Below, one piece after another: positions 1-8,325 of a DNA stretch of 64,000 nucleotides. Numbering within the stretch: position 1 is the stretch's first letter; every line of letters begins with the position of its first letter. The translations under genes were made by a program, and so were the position numbers. Origin of the DNA: Bacteroidetes bacterium HLUCCA01. GTDB lineage: Bacteria; Bacteroidota; Rhodothermia; Balneolales; HLUCCA01. The stretch spans positions 256,150-320,149 of the forward strand of contig LIHN01000019.1 of assembly GCA_001314545.1 (NCBI GenBank), read 5' to 3'. Under the pieces are notes generated by a model that did not search any database, was not told the DNA's origin, and saw only the letters and a list, made by a program, of their open reading frames with translations.

Positions 1-137
1 AAATTATCGGGTACCAGCACTTTTTTGTGTGGGTTCTCATGGCCACCGCACCGGCCTTCATTATTGCTGCCTTTGTAGATATTGATCCCGAATTCGGTAA
101 GAAAAAAGACGAAGACACTACGGAAGAATCGGACTGA
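1..137 (+). CDS. C-terminal end of an AmpG-like MFS permease (partial)
   Basis: The window opens inside this gene; only about 44 codons remain, in the frame starting at base 3 and ending with TGA at 135-137. The visible part is one hydrophobic segment (YQHFFVWVLMATAPAFIIAA) followed by a short charged tail with DPEFGKKK. That ending resembles the last helix of AmpG-like muropeptide permeases of Bacteroidota, which import anhydro-muropeptides through the inner membrane. The NagZ-type gene further downstream supports a cell-wall recycling role. With so little sequence another MFS transporter cannot be excluded. Confidence 0.55.
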   Translation, partial: IIGYQHFFVWVLMATAPAFIIAAFVDIDPEFGKKKDEDTTEESD

Positions 138-286
138 TACTGCAAAAAATCGCCGGTTTTCGCTATCTTAACACCAAGACAATCTACAGGTGCTCCCGCC
201 GGAGTGAGCACCCTGCCGCCGCGGGCAACGCCTGCCGGAAGAAGGCCTCGCCAAAACACAACATTATCATCTAATATCGCGCCATC

Positions 287-1756
287 ATGTCAAAACCTAT
301 TACCGTATTTCTGCCCTATAACCACAACGATTTCACCCTGCAGACCATAGACGCTTTCAATGCAAGTGGTTTGGCTGACCGTATTTTCCTGATGAGCAAC
401 ACGCCAACCGGTGTAGACAAGCCCAACACGCAGGACCTCATAACTGATGCACCCCTGTCATCGCAGACCTTCCGGAAAATCGGGGAGGTCGCCCGGACGG
501 AGTACATCGCTCTGCTCACCAAAGATACGCTGATTGACCTCGGTCAATTTGCCCTGAACCGTTTCGTACAAATTGCCGCCGACACGGCTGCAGGACTGGT
601 ATACTCGGATTTCATTGAGATCAAAGGGGATCAGCGCGCCGGCCACCCCGTCAACGACTATCAGTTTGGCAGCGTGCGAGATGACTTCGATTTTGGTCCG
701 TTGCTGCTGTTCAGCACCCCGGCCTTCAAGAAAGCCACCGCTGCCTTCACTACCGACTACAAACACGCCGGCCTGTACGACCTGCGCCTGCGCGTATCGC
801 AAACCTCAGGGCTGGTTCGCGTCAGTGAGTTTCTGTACAGCACCGTAGAAACCGATCTGCGTAAGTCGGGAGAGAAAATGTTCGATTATGTGGATCCCAA
901 AAACCGGGAAGTACAAATCGAAATGGAACAAGCATTTACAGAGCATCTCAAGGCCATCGGGGCGTACCTGGAGCCCGTATTCAAACCGGTAGATGACTCC
1001 GGCGATGCATTCCCGGTAGAAGCAGCCGTTGTCATTCCTGTTCGCAACCGGATCCGCACCATCCGCGACGCCGTCAACTCCGTACTCACGCAGAAAACCG
1101 ACTTCGATTTCAACCTGATTGTGGTAGACAACTTCTCAACCGACGGCACCCTGGAAGCCCTCAACGAAATCGCTGCCGGTGACGCCCGGCTCAAAGTACT
1201 CATCCCCGAGCGCAAAGACCTGGGCATCGGCGGATGCTGGAATGTTGCCGTTCACAGCGAATATTGCGGCAAATATGCCATTCAGCTGGATAGTGACGAT
1301 GTCTACAAAGACGAAACGACCCTGCAGCGAATCGTGGATGTGTTTCGTGAAGAGCACTGTGCCATGGTTGTGGGCAGCTATGAAATGACCGATGTAAACC
1401 TGCAGCCCATTCCTCCGGGGCTGATCGACCACCGCGAGTGGACCCCTGAAAACGGCCGGAACAACGCCATCCGAATCAACGGCCTGGGTGCACCACGGGC
1501 ATTCTACACCCCGGTGCTGCGCGGCCTGAACGTACCGAACGTGAGCTACGGCGAAGACTACGCCCTGGGACTGGCTATTTCCCGAACCTATCAGATTGGC
1601 CGGATATACGACGCTGTGTACTGCGTGCGCCGATGGGATGACAACACCGACGCTTCCCTGGATATCAACAAAATGAATGCGCATAACGCCTACAAAGACA
1701 AAATCCGGACCTTTGAGCTCAAAGCCCGTCAGCAAAAAGTAGCCTCGGGACAATGA
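287..1756 (+). CDS. Two-module GT-A glycosyltransferase family 2 protein
   Basis: A 489-residue cytoplasmic protein without signal peptide. Residues about 245-470 form a clear GT2 domain: AAVVIPVRNR start, VVDNFSTDGT, and a DSDD metal/nucleotide-sugar motif at residues 335-338. Residues 1-230 look like a second, degenerate GT-A fold (PITVFLPYNHN start and YIALLTKDTL where the acidic motif would be expected), so this half may have lost catalysis. The gene follows the permease end by about 150 bases and its TGA overlaps the ATG of the next gene (ATGA at 1753-1756), which suggests translational coupling. Substrate is unknown; the context suggests a wall-derived or envelope sugar. Confidence 0.8.
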   Translation: MSKPITVFLPYNHNDFTLQTIDAFNASGLADRIFLMSNTPTGVDKPNTQDLITDAPLSSQTFRKIGEVARTEYIALLTKDTLIDLGQFALNRFVQIAADTAAGLVYSDFIEIKGDQRAGHPVNDYQFGSVRDDFDFGPLLLFSTPAFKKATAAFTTDYKHAGLYDLRLRVSQTSGLVRVSEFLYSTVETDLRKSGEKMFDYVDPKNREVQIEMEQAFTEHLKAIGAYLEPVFKPVDDSGDAFPVEAAVVIPVRNRIRTIRDAVNSVLTQKTDFDFNLIVVDNFSTDGTLEALNEIAAGDARLKVLIPERKDLGIGGCWNVAVHSEYCGKYAIQLDSDDVYKDETTLQRIVDVFREEHCAMVVGSYEMTDVNLQPIPPGLIDHREWTPENGRNNAIRINGLGAPRAFYTPVLRGLNVPNVSYGEDYALGLAISRTYQIGRIYDAVYCVRRWDDNTDASLDINKMNAHNAYKDKIRTFELKARQQKVASGQ

Positions 1757-2754
1757 ACCGGTACCTGAGCAAAAACGAACTACACGATTACGGAGCCGGG
1801 TCGGGCAATACCGCCGACCAGGCTCACGCCCTGCTGCTACAGCAGAAAGAAACCTGGCCTATGCTCCGGAACGGGGCCGCCACGCTGGACTCGGTCGTCA
1901 GCCGCGAGATTGATTTTGGTCACTTCTCCATGAAGGTCCAATTCAATCCGGGCCGCATCGTATCCAGTTCAGCCAAAGTTGATAAGAAATCGATTGCTGA
2001 ACGCCGATGTTTTCTGTGTGAAGAAAACCTCCCACCCGAGCAGAAGGGCCTGAAATCCGGAGATTACAGCATACTCTGCAACCCATTCCCCATCTTTCCG
2101 GAGCATTTCACCATTCCGCACACCGCCCACATTGACCAGCGCATCAGCGGGGCCTTTGCGGCCATGCTAGAATTGACCCGGGAGATGGGAACACGGTATT
2201 CCCTGTTTTATAACGGTCCGAAATGCGGAGCCTCTGCCCCGGATCACCTGCATTTTCAGGCAGGAACGTTCGGTTTCATGCAGATTGACACCACCTGGGA
2301 GCATCTGGTTGAACATTACGGCAGCTGGCTGGTCCATGAACCCGGCACCCGGATTGCGGCCGTTGACGACACGCTCCGACGCTTTTTGGTCATTGAATCC
2401 GATGATGCAGGTCGCTGTGAGAATGAATTTGCGCGGATATTTGAAGCCTTTGGCGCGTTCAATGAACACCCCGGAGAAGAGCCAATGGTCAATATTGTGA
2501 CCAGCTTCCGGGATGGTCGCTGGCGGGCCATGGTATTTCTGCGCCGCAAACATCGTCCCGAACAGTTTTTTGCCGAGGGTGAAGAGCAGATCCTTTTCTC
2601 ACCGGCTTCTGTGGACTTCGGCGGGGTGTGCATTACGCCCCTCGAGCGGGATTTCAATCGCATGAACCGGGAATTGCTGACCGATATGTTCAGCCAGCTG
2701 AGCGTTCAAAGGGACGTGCTGGATGCCGTTGCGCAAGCTGTACGCGCAACCTAG
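1753..2754 (+). CDS. DUF4922-type GalT/HIT-superfamily protein, probable nucleotidyl transferase or phosphorylase
   Basis: A 333-residue cytoplasmic protein with hallmarks of the galactose-1-phosphate uridylyltransferase / Ap4A phosphorylase branch of the HIT superfamily: FLCEENLP near residue 85, NPFPIFPEHF, then GPKCGASAPDHLHFQAG with an H-x-H-x-Q core (H165, H167, Q169), the second His matching the family's covalent nucleotidyl-His. I recognise it as DUF4922. Translation is coupled to the glycosyltransferase by ATGA. Enzymes of this fold move a nucleotide onto a sugar phosphate or phosphorolyse dinucleotides. A role in activating a recycled wall sugar is my inference from the permease and NagZ neighbours. 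Confidence 0.7.
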   Translation: MNRYLSKNELHDYGAGSGNTADQAHALLLQQKETWPMLRNGAATLDSVVSREIDFGHFSMKVQFNPGRIVSSSAKVDKKSIAERRCFLCEENLPPEQKGLKSGDYSILCNPFPIFPEHFTIPHTAHIDQRISGAFAAMLELTREMGTRYSLFYNGPKCGASAPDHLHFQAGTFGFMQIDTTWEHLVEHYGSWLVHEPGTRIAAVDDTLRRFLVIESDDAGRCENEFARIFEAFGAFNEHPGEEPMVNIVTSFRDGRWRAMVFLRRKHRPEQFFAEGEEQILFSPASVDFGGVCITPLERDFNRMNRELLTDMFSQLSVQRDVLDAVAQAVRAT

Positions 2755-2874
2755 CCCCGCACGGCAGGGACCCCGATCCGGAAACCGTCCCCCGCGGCAA
2801 TCCGGTCTGGTCTTCAATCCGGCAAAAAGCTCACGTACTACCGAACCGTACACAACATTCGCTTACCGATACCT

Positions 2875-3954
2875 ATGGACATCCCCGAACGCCCCCTCCC
2901 CCGTCTGGAAGACCTGAGTCTGGACCAGAAAATTGCCCAGATGCTGCTCATCGGATTCCGCGGAACGGAACTCACCGATGAGAACCCCATCATCCGGGAT
3001 CTGCGTGATTACCAGGTCGGCGGGGTCATCCTGTTCGATTACGACGTTGTTATGAAAACCTATGGTCGCAACGTGACCTCCCCGGATCAGCTCCGTAATC
3101 TGATGCAGCAGCTCTACAGCCACACAAAATTTCCTACCTTCTTCTCCATCGATCAGGAAGGTGGCACCGTTAACCGGCTCAGGCCCGAATATGGTTTTCC
3201 GGCAACCCGATCGCACAAAACGTTGGGACAACTCGACGATCTTGAGGAAACCCGTCGGGAAGGGGAACACATCGCCAGACTGCTGCAATCCTACGGTCTC
3301 AACCTGAATTTTGCCCCCTGTGTTGACCTGGGTATCAACAAGGATAACAAAGCTATTTACGGCCGGGACCGCACGTTTTCAGACGATGCAGACCAGGTTA
3401 CAGCCCATGCACGTGCTTACATCAAGGGGCATAAGGCCGGGGGCGTACTTACCGCACTCAAGCACTTCCCGGGTCATGGAAGCTCCCTGGCCGACACCCA
3501 CCTGGGGATGGCTGATGTCACGCAGACCTGGTCGCCACGGGAGGTAATTCCCTACGAACGGCTTATTGGCGAGGGATTGTGCGATATGGTTATGACTACC
3601 CACATCTTTAACGGTCAGCTGGATCCCAACGTACCGGCCACCTTGTCTGCCTCCGTCATGCAGGGCATGCTCCGCACCCAGATGGGATTCGATGGGGTCA
3701 TCATCAGCGATGACCTGCAAATGCAGGCCATCACCAATTATTTCGGCCTCGACAACGTCGTAGAGCTGGCCTTGCTTGCCGGCGTTGACATTCTCGCCTT
3801 TGGTAACAACCTGGCCTATGAACCGGATGTTGTTGAGCGTTCCATCCACATTGTGCGGAGACTGCTGGAAGACGGAACCATCGATGAGCTGCGTATCAAT
3901 GCATCCGTGCGGCGAATTCTCCGACTAAAAGAAAAGCTTGTATCCGGAGTCTGA
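2875..3954 (+). CDS. nagZ: NagZ-type beta-N-acetylhexosaminidase (GH3)
   Basis: A 359-residue single-domain GH3 enzyme, close to the length of NagZ (about 340). It has no signal peptide, so it should act in the cytoplasm. The KHFPGHG motif is at residues 196-202, with the loop Asp207-x-His209 acid/base pair typical of NagZ, and ISDDLQM at 277-283 holds the nucleophile Asp279. NagZ removes GlcNAc from anhydro-MurNAc peptides brought in by AmpG, which fits the permease end at the start of the window. It lies 120 bases after the DUF4922 gene, so it may share its transcript. A broader beta-hexosaminidase role is possible. Confidence 0.88.
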   Translation: MDIPERPLPRLEDLSLDQKIAQMLLIGFRGTELTDENPIIRDLRDYQVGGVILFDYDVVMKTYGRNVTSPDQLRNLMQQLYSHTKFPTFFSIDQEGGTVNRLRPEYGFPATRSHKTLGQLDDLEETRREGEHIARLLQSYGLNLNFAPCVDLGINKDNKAIYGRDRTFSDDADQVTAHARAYIKGHKAGGVLTALKHFPGHGSSLADTHLGMADVTQTWSPREVIPYERLIGEGLCDMVMTTHIFNGQLDPNVPATLSASVMQGMLRTQMGFDGVIISDDLQMQAITNYFGLDNVVELALLAGVDILAFGNNLAYEPDVVERSIHIVRRLLEDGTIDELRINASVRRILRLKEKLVSGV

Positions 3955-4032
3955 CAGGCACCGGCACCTCGCATCAACATGCAGGTGCATTATAATCAGG
4001 AACTTGTAACTTACCAGAAGAAATCCTGAACT

Positions 4033-4821
4033 ATGATACCGCACACCCGCAAAGCATTATTAATGGTTCTGCTGCTGCTTCTGGCGGCACAAAGCATCAC
4101 GGCCCAATCGCGTACCGAAGAGGCAAAAAAACGTCTGGAAGGCGAAAGCGATGATATCGGGGTAAGCGCCCTGATTACATTTCTGGAAATCGGTGCGGAG
4201 TTTATGCCTGAATTTTTTTATTTCCGGGCCATCCGACCCGACGAAGTACCCTTGCGCTACAACGCCATCCCGTATTATGGTCGGGGCCGATACAACGCCG
4301 GAATCCGGAATTTCAGCGGACTGGAAGACGATGGGAAAGCCTCGCTGGTTCAGCTCAGACTAAATACTTCCATGCCCCAGGGAAGTCTGGCTATGGAACA
4401 GTTCTCCGGTGAGCTGAAATGGCATATACGCTACTGGGCTGTGCATTCCCGCTATGAACAGCTTCGCGAAGCCACGGCGCCCTACCCTATCCGACAGTTC
4501 AATGTGGCGGCTGGTCGCAAGTTTCGCTTTCTTGAAAACAGTGACGGGGCACTGTACCTGGGTTTTCGAACCCTTGGTCTGGGTGCCGACCACTACACCG
4601 GTCCGGAATTGATGACCGATTTCAGCTGGTATTTCCGTGAGCCCTTCTCAGCCCACTATACCTATTCCAGCATGGCACAGACATACGGGTTCATCAACAA
4701 CCATGAATTCGGACTGCAGCTGCACCGGCAGAACATGAGTTTCGGTCTGAGCTACCGCTGGCTGGATATTCTTGGCGTTCATTTCAGGACACTCTCATTC
4801 GGGGCCGGAATCAATTTCTGA
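4033..4821 (+). CDS. Putative outer-membrane or envelope beta-barrel protein
   Basis: A 262-residue protein with a clear signal peptide (hydrophobic run in residues 9-19, likely cleavage after ITAQ at about 25). The mature part has many alternating aromatic and polar stretches and ends in GAGINF, a terminal aromatic residue as in outer-membrane barrels. I do not recognise the family. It starts 78 bases after nagZ on the same strand and could be the last gene of that transcript. Confidence 0.6.
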   Translation: MIPHTRKALLMVLLLLLAAQSITAQSRTEEAKKRLEGESDDIGVSALITFLEIGAEFMPEFFYFRAIRPDEVPLRYNAIPYYGRGRYNAGIRNFSGLEDDGKASLVQLRLNTSMPQGSLAMEQFSGELKWHIRYWAVHSRYEQLREATAPYPIRQFNVAAGRKFRFLENSDGALYLGFRTLGLGADHYTGPELMTDFSWYFREPFSAHYTYSSMAQTYGFINNHEFGLQLHRQNMSFGLSYRWLDILGVHFRTLSFGAGINF

Positions 4822-5129
4822 GCAGCGCTGCTGTTACCCGGTCCCTCCTGCCCAATCTGCTTTTCACGTGATTCACGAGCACTGTCGGTACCCAATGGAT
4901 AATTCATTGGGCGTCCCCCCCTTGCTATGCCATAAATGAAGGAAATGGTGCAAATGGGGATAACGCTGTTCATAGAGAAAAACTACGGTAAAAAAGAGGG
5001 ATACCTGACGAAAAACACCCTCATCTGCGTTTTCCTTCACAATAATTGACGAGAATACAACATCTCGTGCGAAGGCATTTCATCTTAAAAAAATTTGACA
5101 GACCTTGAAAGTGAGCCATCGAATGAGGG

Positions 5130-5271
5130 GTAACTACACGTTACAAATTTCAACCGGAGGCACATCAACACGTCGGCTGCAGGTCGCTTGCGACAGGGTT
5201 GGCGTGGTGGTAGGCATGTCTCTGGTTAACGGCAAAGGCCGACAGGTTTGACCGCTTGTCGGTCTTTTTTT
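5130..5271 (+). ncRNA. Candidate small RNA ending at an intrinsic terminator
   Basis: A stretch of about 140 bases lies between the possible TTGACA promoter (5095-5100) and the strong terminator at 5234-5271. It includes a short hairpin (GTCGC-TT-GCGAC, about 5183-5194). No coding frame explains the terminator, which is more than 400 bases after the nearest gene on that strand. I do not recognise a known RNA family (not tmRNA, SRP RNA or RNase P). A long 3' untranslated region of the upstream gene is the main alternative. Confidence 0.25.
5234..5271 (+). terminator. Intrinsic terminator
   Basis: A hairpin of about 13 pairs, with one or two G-T wobbles, built around CCGACA / TGTCGG and immediately followed by a run of seven T. 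It points rightward. Confidence 0.7.
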
Positions 5272-5523
5272 GCCGATTAACCACCTGTTTTGTCTTGCCG
5301 ATCAAAGCCGTATCCCTGCCTGGAGCACGTACGGCCCTTACCAATTTTGTACGTGCCACCATCGGCAGTTACACCATAGCGCTTCGTGATGGTGGAAAAA
5401 ATCAGGTTGAGCGGTATTGATGCGTTAGAAACGTATTAGTTTTTATTAAAAGTAAATGCAATAGCAGTTTTGGTGCAGTATATTGCCTGCGTAGTGCTTT
5501 CCCCCCCCTCCCTTCACAATACC

Positions 5524-7806
5524 ATGGCTCTGAAAAAACAGCATATTCATCTGTCTGATTTACAGCATATAAAAAGTGCGGTAGACAACTCGCCGTTTGG
5601 TATATACATACTGGACCGAGACGTGCGCTTTGTCTATGTGAGCGAGGGCTTTTGCAGGATGACCGACCTGACGGCCGATGAACTGTATGAAGATACCGCT
5701 GCCTTTTTCAACCTGATACACACCGATGATGTAGATGCTTTTTTCGCAGCCAATGAAGCAACCCTAAAGGGATTCCATGAATTTTCCCATGAACTCAGGC
5801 TGGTTACCGGAGGGCGCATTCGCTGGTTCTGGATCCGCTCGCTCCCCAAACAGGAAGAAGACGGCACCTGGTACTGGCATGGTACCATGCTGGATATCAC
5901 CAACCGCAAAGAAATTGAGCGCCCGAGTGATGAGGCACGAACACGGTATGAGACGTTTACGGCCATTTCCAATACCGGCGCCTGGGAATACGATATGCGC
6001 AACGACCGACTGTGGTTCAGCGAGGAATATCTGGCCATGATCGGGCTGGATGCCCGCCAATACCGACTGCAGTACGGTGGAAAAATGCAGAACTGGATTG
6101 ACCTGATGCATCCGGAAGACCGAAACGAGGCCAACCGGGTATTTCAGTCGTACCTGGCTGATGAGGCCGATACCGGTATCTACGAAACCTATTTTCGTCT
6201 GAAACATAGCAACGGCAGCTGGGTGTGGATATGGTCGAGAGGCCGGAAACTCTGTGATGAACAGGGTCGTTTTCAGGGAAAAGTGCTGGGAACACATATC
6301 AACGTCACGGAAACCAAAGAACGTGAACAGCGACTCAAGGAAAGCAATACCAAATATCGCATCGCCGCTGAATTTTCCCCGGACTGGGAGTACTGGGTCC
6401 GGCCGGATGGAACCTTTGAGTATATCTCTCCTTTTTGCGAGCAGATCAGTGGCTATACCGCTGATGAATTCATGAAGGACATATCCTTATTTGAAAAAAT
6501 CATTTATACCGAAGATAAACCCGAATGGGAACGGCATAAGCGATTGCATATCGGAGGTCAAAATCATCAAAGCGATGAATTTGAGACCGTTGAGTTTCGC
6601 ATCCAGCACAAGGATGGCAGCATTCACTGGATTGAGCATATCTGTCGTCCCATTTTTGATGATACGGGCGTCTATCTGGGGCAGCGGGGCACCAACCGGG
6701 ATGTCACCCAGCGGCATGCCACCGGCAGTGAAATGAAAAAACTGCTCAAAGCCGTTCAGAATAGCCCGGCCACGGTAGTCATAACCGATCGCGACGGGAA
6801 CATCGAATATGTAAATCCCAAGTTCACAGAGGTTACCGGGTACACCCCGGGTGAGGTGATCGGACTGAATCCGCGCATACTCAAGTCAGAATTTAAAAGC
6901 AGAGAAGAGTACGAAAATCTATGGAATACCATTCTGAGCGGCAAATCCTGGACCGGTGAATTCAAGAATATCAAAAAAAACGGGGAAGCCTACTGGGAAC
7001 ACGCCATGATCTCCCCTATTACCGATGAAACCGGTTTCATAACCCATTTTATCGCCATTAAGGAAGACATAACCCAGCTGAAAAAAAGGGAAGACGAACT
7101 CAAGGAAGTCATCGAAATTGTCAGTGATCAAAATAAGCGCCTGCAGGAATTCAATTATATTTTATCGCACAATATCCGCTCCTATGCTGCCAATATCGCC
7201 GCAATTTTAACAGAGTCAAAGGCAGCAGATGACGAGTCCACCCGGAGGGAACTCATGGGGATGCTGGATACCGTCTCGGAAGGACTGCTCAGCACGCTAT
7301 ACAATCTCAATGAAAATCTAAGCATTCAGCGGGAAGTCAACGTGGAGCGTACGGAGCTGGACCTGAAAGCCTACACCGATAAAATACTGGCCGACCATAA
7401 AATACAATTGGCTGAATCCGGCATTCAGGTATCAGTAGCTATTTCACCGGACTGCACGGTCAGTTACAACCCGGCCTACCTGCAAAGTGTGCTGCAAAAT
7501 CTGGTTACCAACGCCATCCGGTACCGCTCAGAAAAACGCACTCCCATTATTGAAATCAAAGCGCGTAGAAATGGTGAATTTGTGGAAATGACCGTGCGCG
7601 ACAATGGAATTGGGATCGACCTGAAACATCACGGTTCAAGGCTATTCGGACTCCGACAGGTCTTTACAGACAATCCGGAAGCCCGCGGCCTTGGTTTATA
7701 CATCGTCAGAAACCAGGTTAGCGTGATGGGCGGCAGGATCGATGTTGACAGCAGTCCTGGTCAGGGTACGACCTTTACGGTCTGGATGCCGGCCGGCGCA
7801 TACTAA
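5524..7806 (+). CDS. Cytoplasmic multi-PAS sensor histidine kinase
   Basis: The ATG at 5524 gives 760 residues beginning MALKKQHI; an in-frame TTG at 5470 adds 18 unlikely residues. Four PAS domains follow in tandem at about residues 17-140, 147-275, 278-400 and 405-530, several with PAC-like ends (RDVTQR, KEDITQ). The dimerisation box reads LSHNIRSYAAN with His549, the SHN form common in Bacteroidota PAS kinases rather than SHELRTP. The ATPase domain has N-box NLVTNAIRY, DNGIGID and GLGLYIV. There is no membrane segment and no receiver, so it should sense a cytoplasmic cue and phosphorylate a separate, unlinked regulator. Confidence 0.9.
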   Translation: MALKKQHIHLSDLQHIKSAVDNSPFGIYILDRDVRFVYVSEGFCRMTDLTADELYEDTAAFFNLIHTDDVDAFFAANEATLKGFHEFSHELRLVTGGRIRWFWIRSLPKQEEDGTWYWHGTMLDITNRKEIERPSDEARTRYETFTAISNTGAWEYDMRNDRLWFSEEYLAMIGLDARQYRLQYGGKMQNWIDLMHPEDRNEANRVFQSYLADEADTGIYETYFRLKHSNGSWVWIWSRGRKLCDEQGRFQGKVLGTHINVTETKEREQRLKESNTKYRIAAEFSPDWEYWVRPDGTFEYISPFCEQISGYTADEFMKDISLFEKIIYTEDKPEWERHKRLHIGGQNHQSDEFETVEFRIQHKDGSIHWIEHICRPIFDDTGVYLGQRGTNRDVTQRHATGSEMKKLLKAVQNSPATVVITDRDGNIEYVNPKFTEVTGYTPGEVIGLNPRILKSEFKSREEYENLWNTILSGKSWTGEFKNIKKNGEAYWEHAMISPITDETGFITHFIAIKEDITQLKKREDELKEVIEIVSDQNKRLQEFNYILSHNIRSYAANIAAILTESKAADDESTRRELMGMLDTVSEGLLSTLYNLNENLSIQREVNVERTELDLKAYTDKILADHKIQLAESGIQVSVAISPDCTVSYNPAYLQSVLQNLVTNAIRYRSEKRTPIIEIKARRNGEFVEMTVRDNGIGIDLKHHGSRLFGLRQVFTDNPEARGLGLYIVRNQVSVMGGRIDVDSSPGQGTTFTVWMPAGAY

Positions 7807-7987
7807 CCACACCGCCCCAATTCAGCGTGCATCAACAAGCTGCAGCATAATTTTTCAGGAACAATCCCTTGTTCAATTTTTATTGCATCAGCACTTAAGC
7901 TACGTGCAGTTAAGCCGATAATGATTACGAATTGATGTGTTCAAAATCATAAATGCGTGCATGGCCGGGCCATGCCAAGGAGGAAAA

Positions 7988-8317
7988 ATGGCTGATATCA
8001 GCAATGTAGGTCAAAGCGGTGCTGTGGTCAAAGCATTGGAATCGCAGACCACGCAACGGAAAACAGAAGAAAAGAACAGCGGTAACGAAACCCCGACCGG
8101 TGTTAACCTTACCAACGAGAAGGATGGCTACCGCGTTGACATCAGTGCCGGATCCCAGAATCTGGGTCGGGCAGATCAATCAGGAGCCTTGCAAAACAGC
8201 GATGATGCGCGTGAGATGGCATCCAGGTTGCGGGAACAGATATTTCAGCAAGCTGAGCAAAGTGCCATGGCACAAGCTAATATCGGTCCGCAAAGCGTGC
8301 TTACCTTCCTGAAATAG
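7988..8317 (+). CDS. Small protein with a flagellin-like C-terminal helix
   Basis: The start is set by a strong Shine-Dalgarno (AAGGAGG at 7978-7984) just before ATG 7988, giving 109 residues that begin MADISNVG. The first 90 residues are polar and probably disordered, with VDISAGSQN in the middle. The last 30 residues (REQIFQQAEQSAMAQAN, then PQSVLTFLK) closely resemble the terminal D0 helix of flagellins (QILQQA..S..AQAN..PQ.VL.LL). There is no flagellin N-terminus and no other flagellar gene in the window. The gene converges with the histidine kinase on the other strand, 8 bases away. Function unknown. Confidence 0.7.
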   Translation: MADISNVGQSGAVVKALESQTTQRKTEEKNSGNETPTGVNLTNEKDGYRVDISAGSQNLGRADQSGALQNSDDAREMASRLREQIFQQAEQSAMAQANIGPQSVLTFLK

Positions 8318-8325
8318 CGCTCACC

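Larger units (their letters stand above)
4822..5523 (+). other. Noncoding stretch rich in inverted repeats
   Basis: About 700 bases with no convincing gene. It holds a cluster of hairpin-capable repeats: 5234-5267 (followed by a T run), 5325-5332 with 5349-5356, and 5356-5363 with 5388-5395. A perfect TTGACA lies at 5095-5100, with a poor -10 candidate 18 bases later. The part after 5400 is AT-rich and leads into the histidine kinase gene. Confidence 0.5.

Noticed and set aside
189-212. Inverted repeat GGTGCTC/GAGCACC after the permease gene as a terminator
   Set aside because: The stem is only seven pairs and no T run follows.
5161-5240. Possible tRNA-like fold
   Set aside because: No T-arm consensus or anticodon arm could be formed.
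5165-5362. Leftward frame of 65 codons in the noncoding stretch
   Set aside because: It runs through hairpins and the terminator, has no ribosome site and no recognisable protein features.
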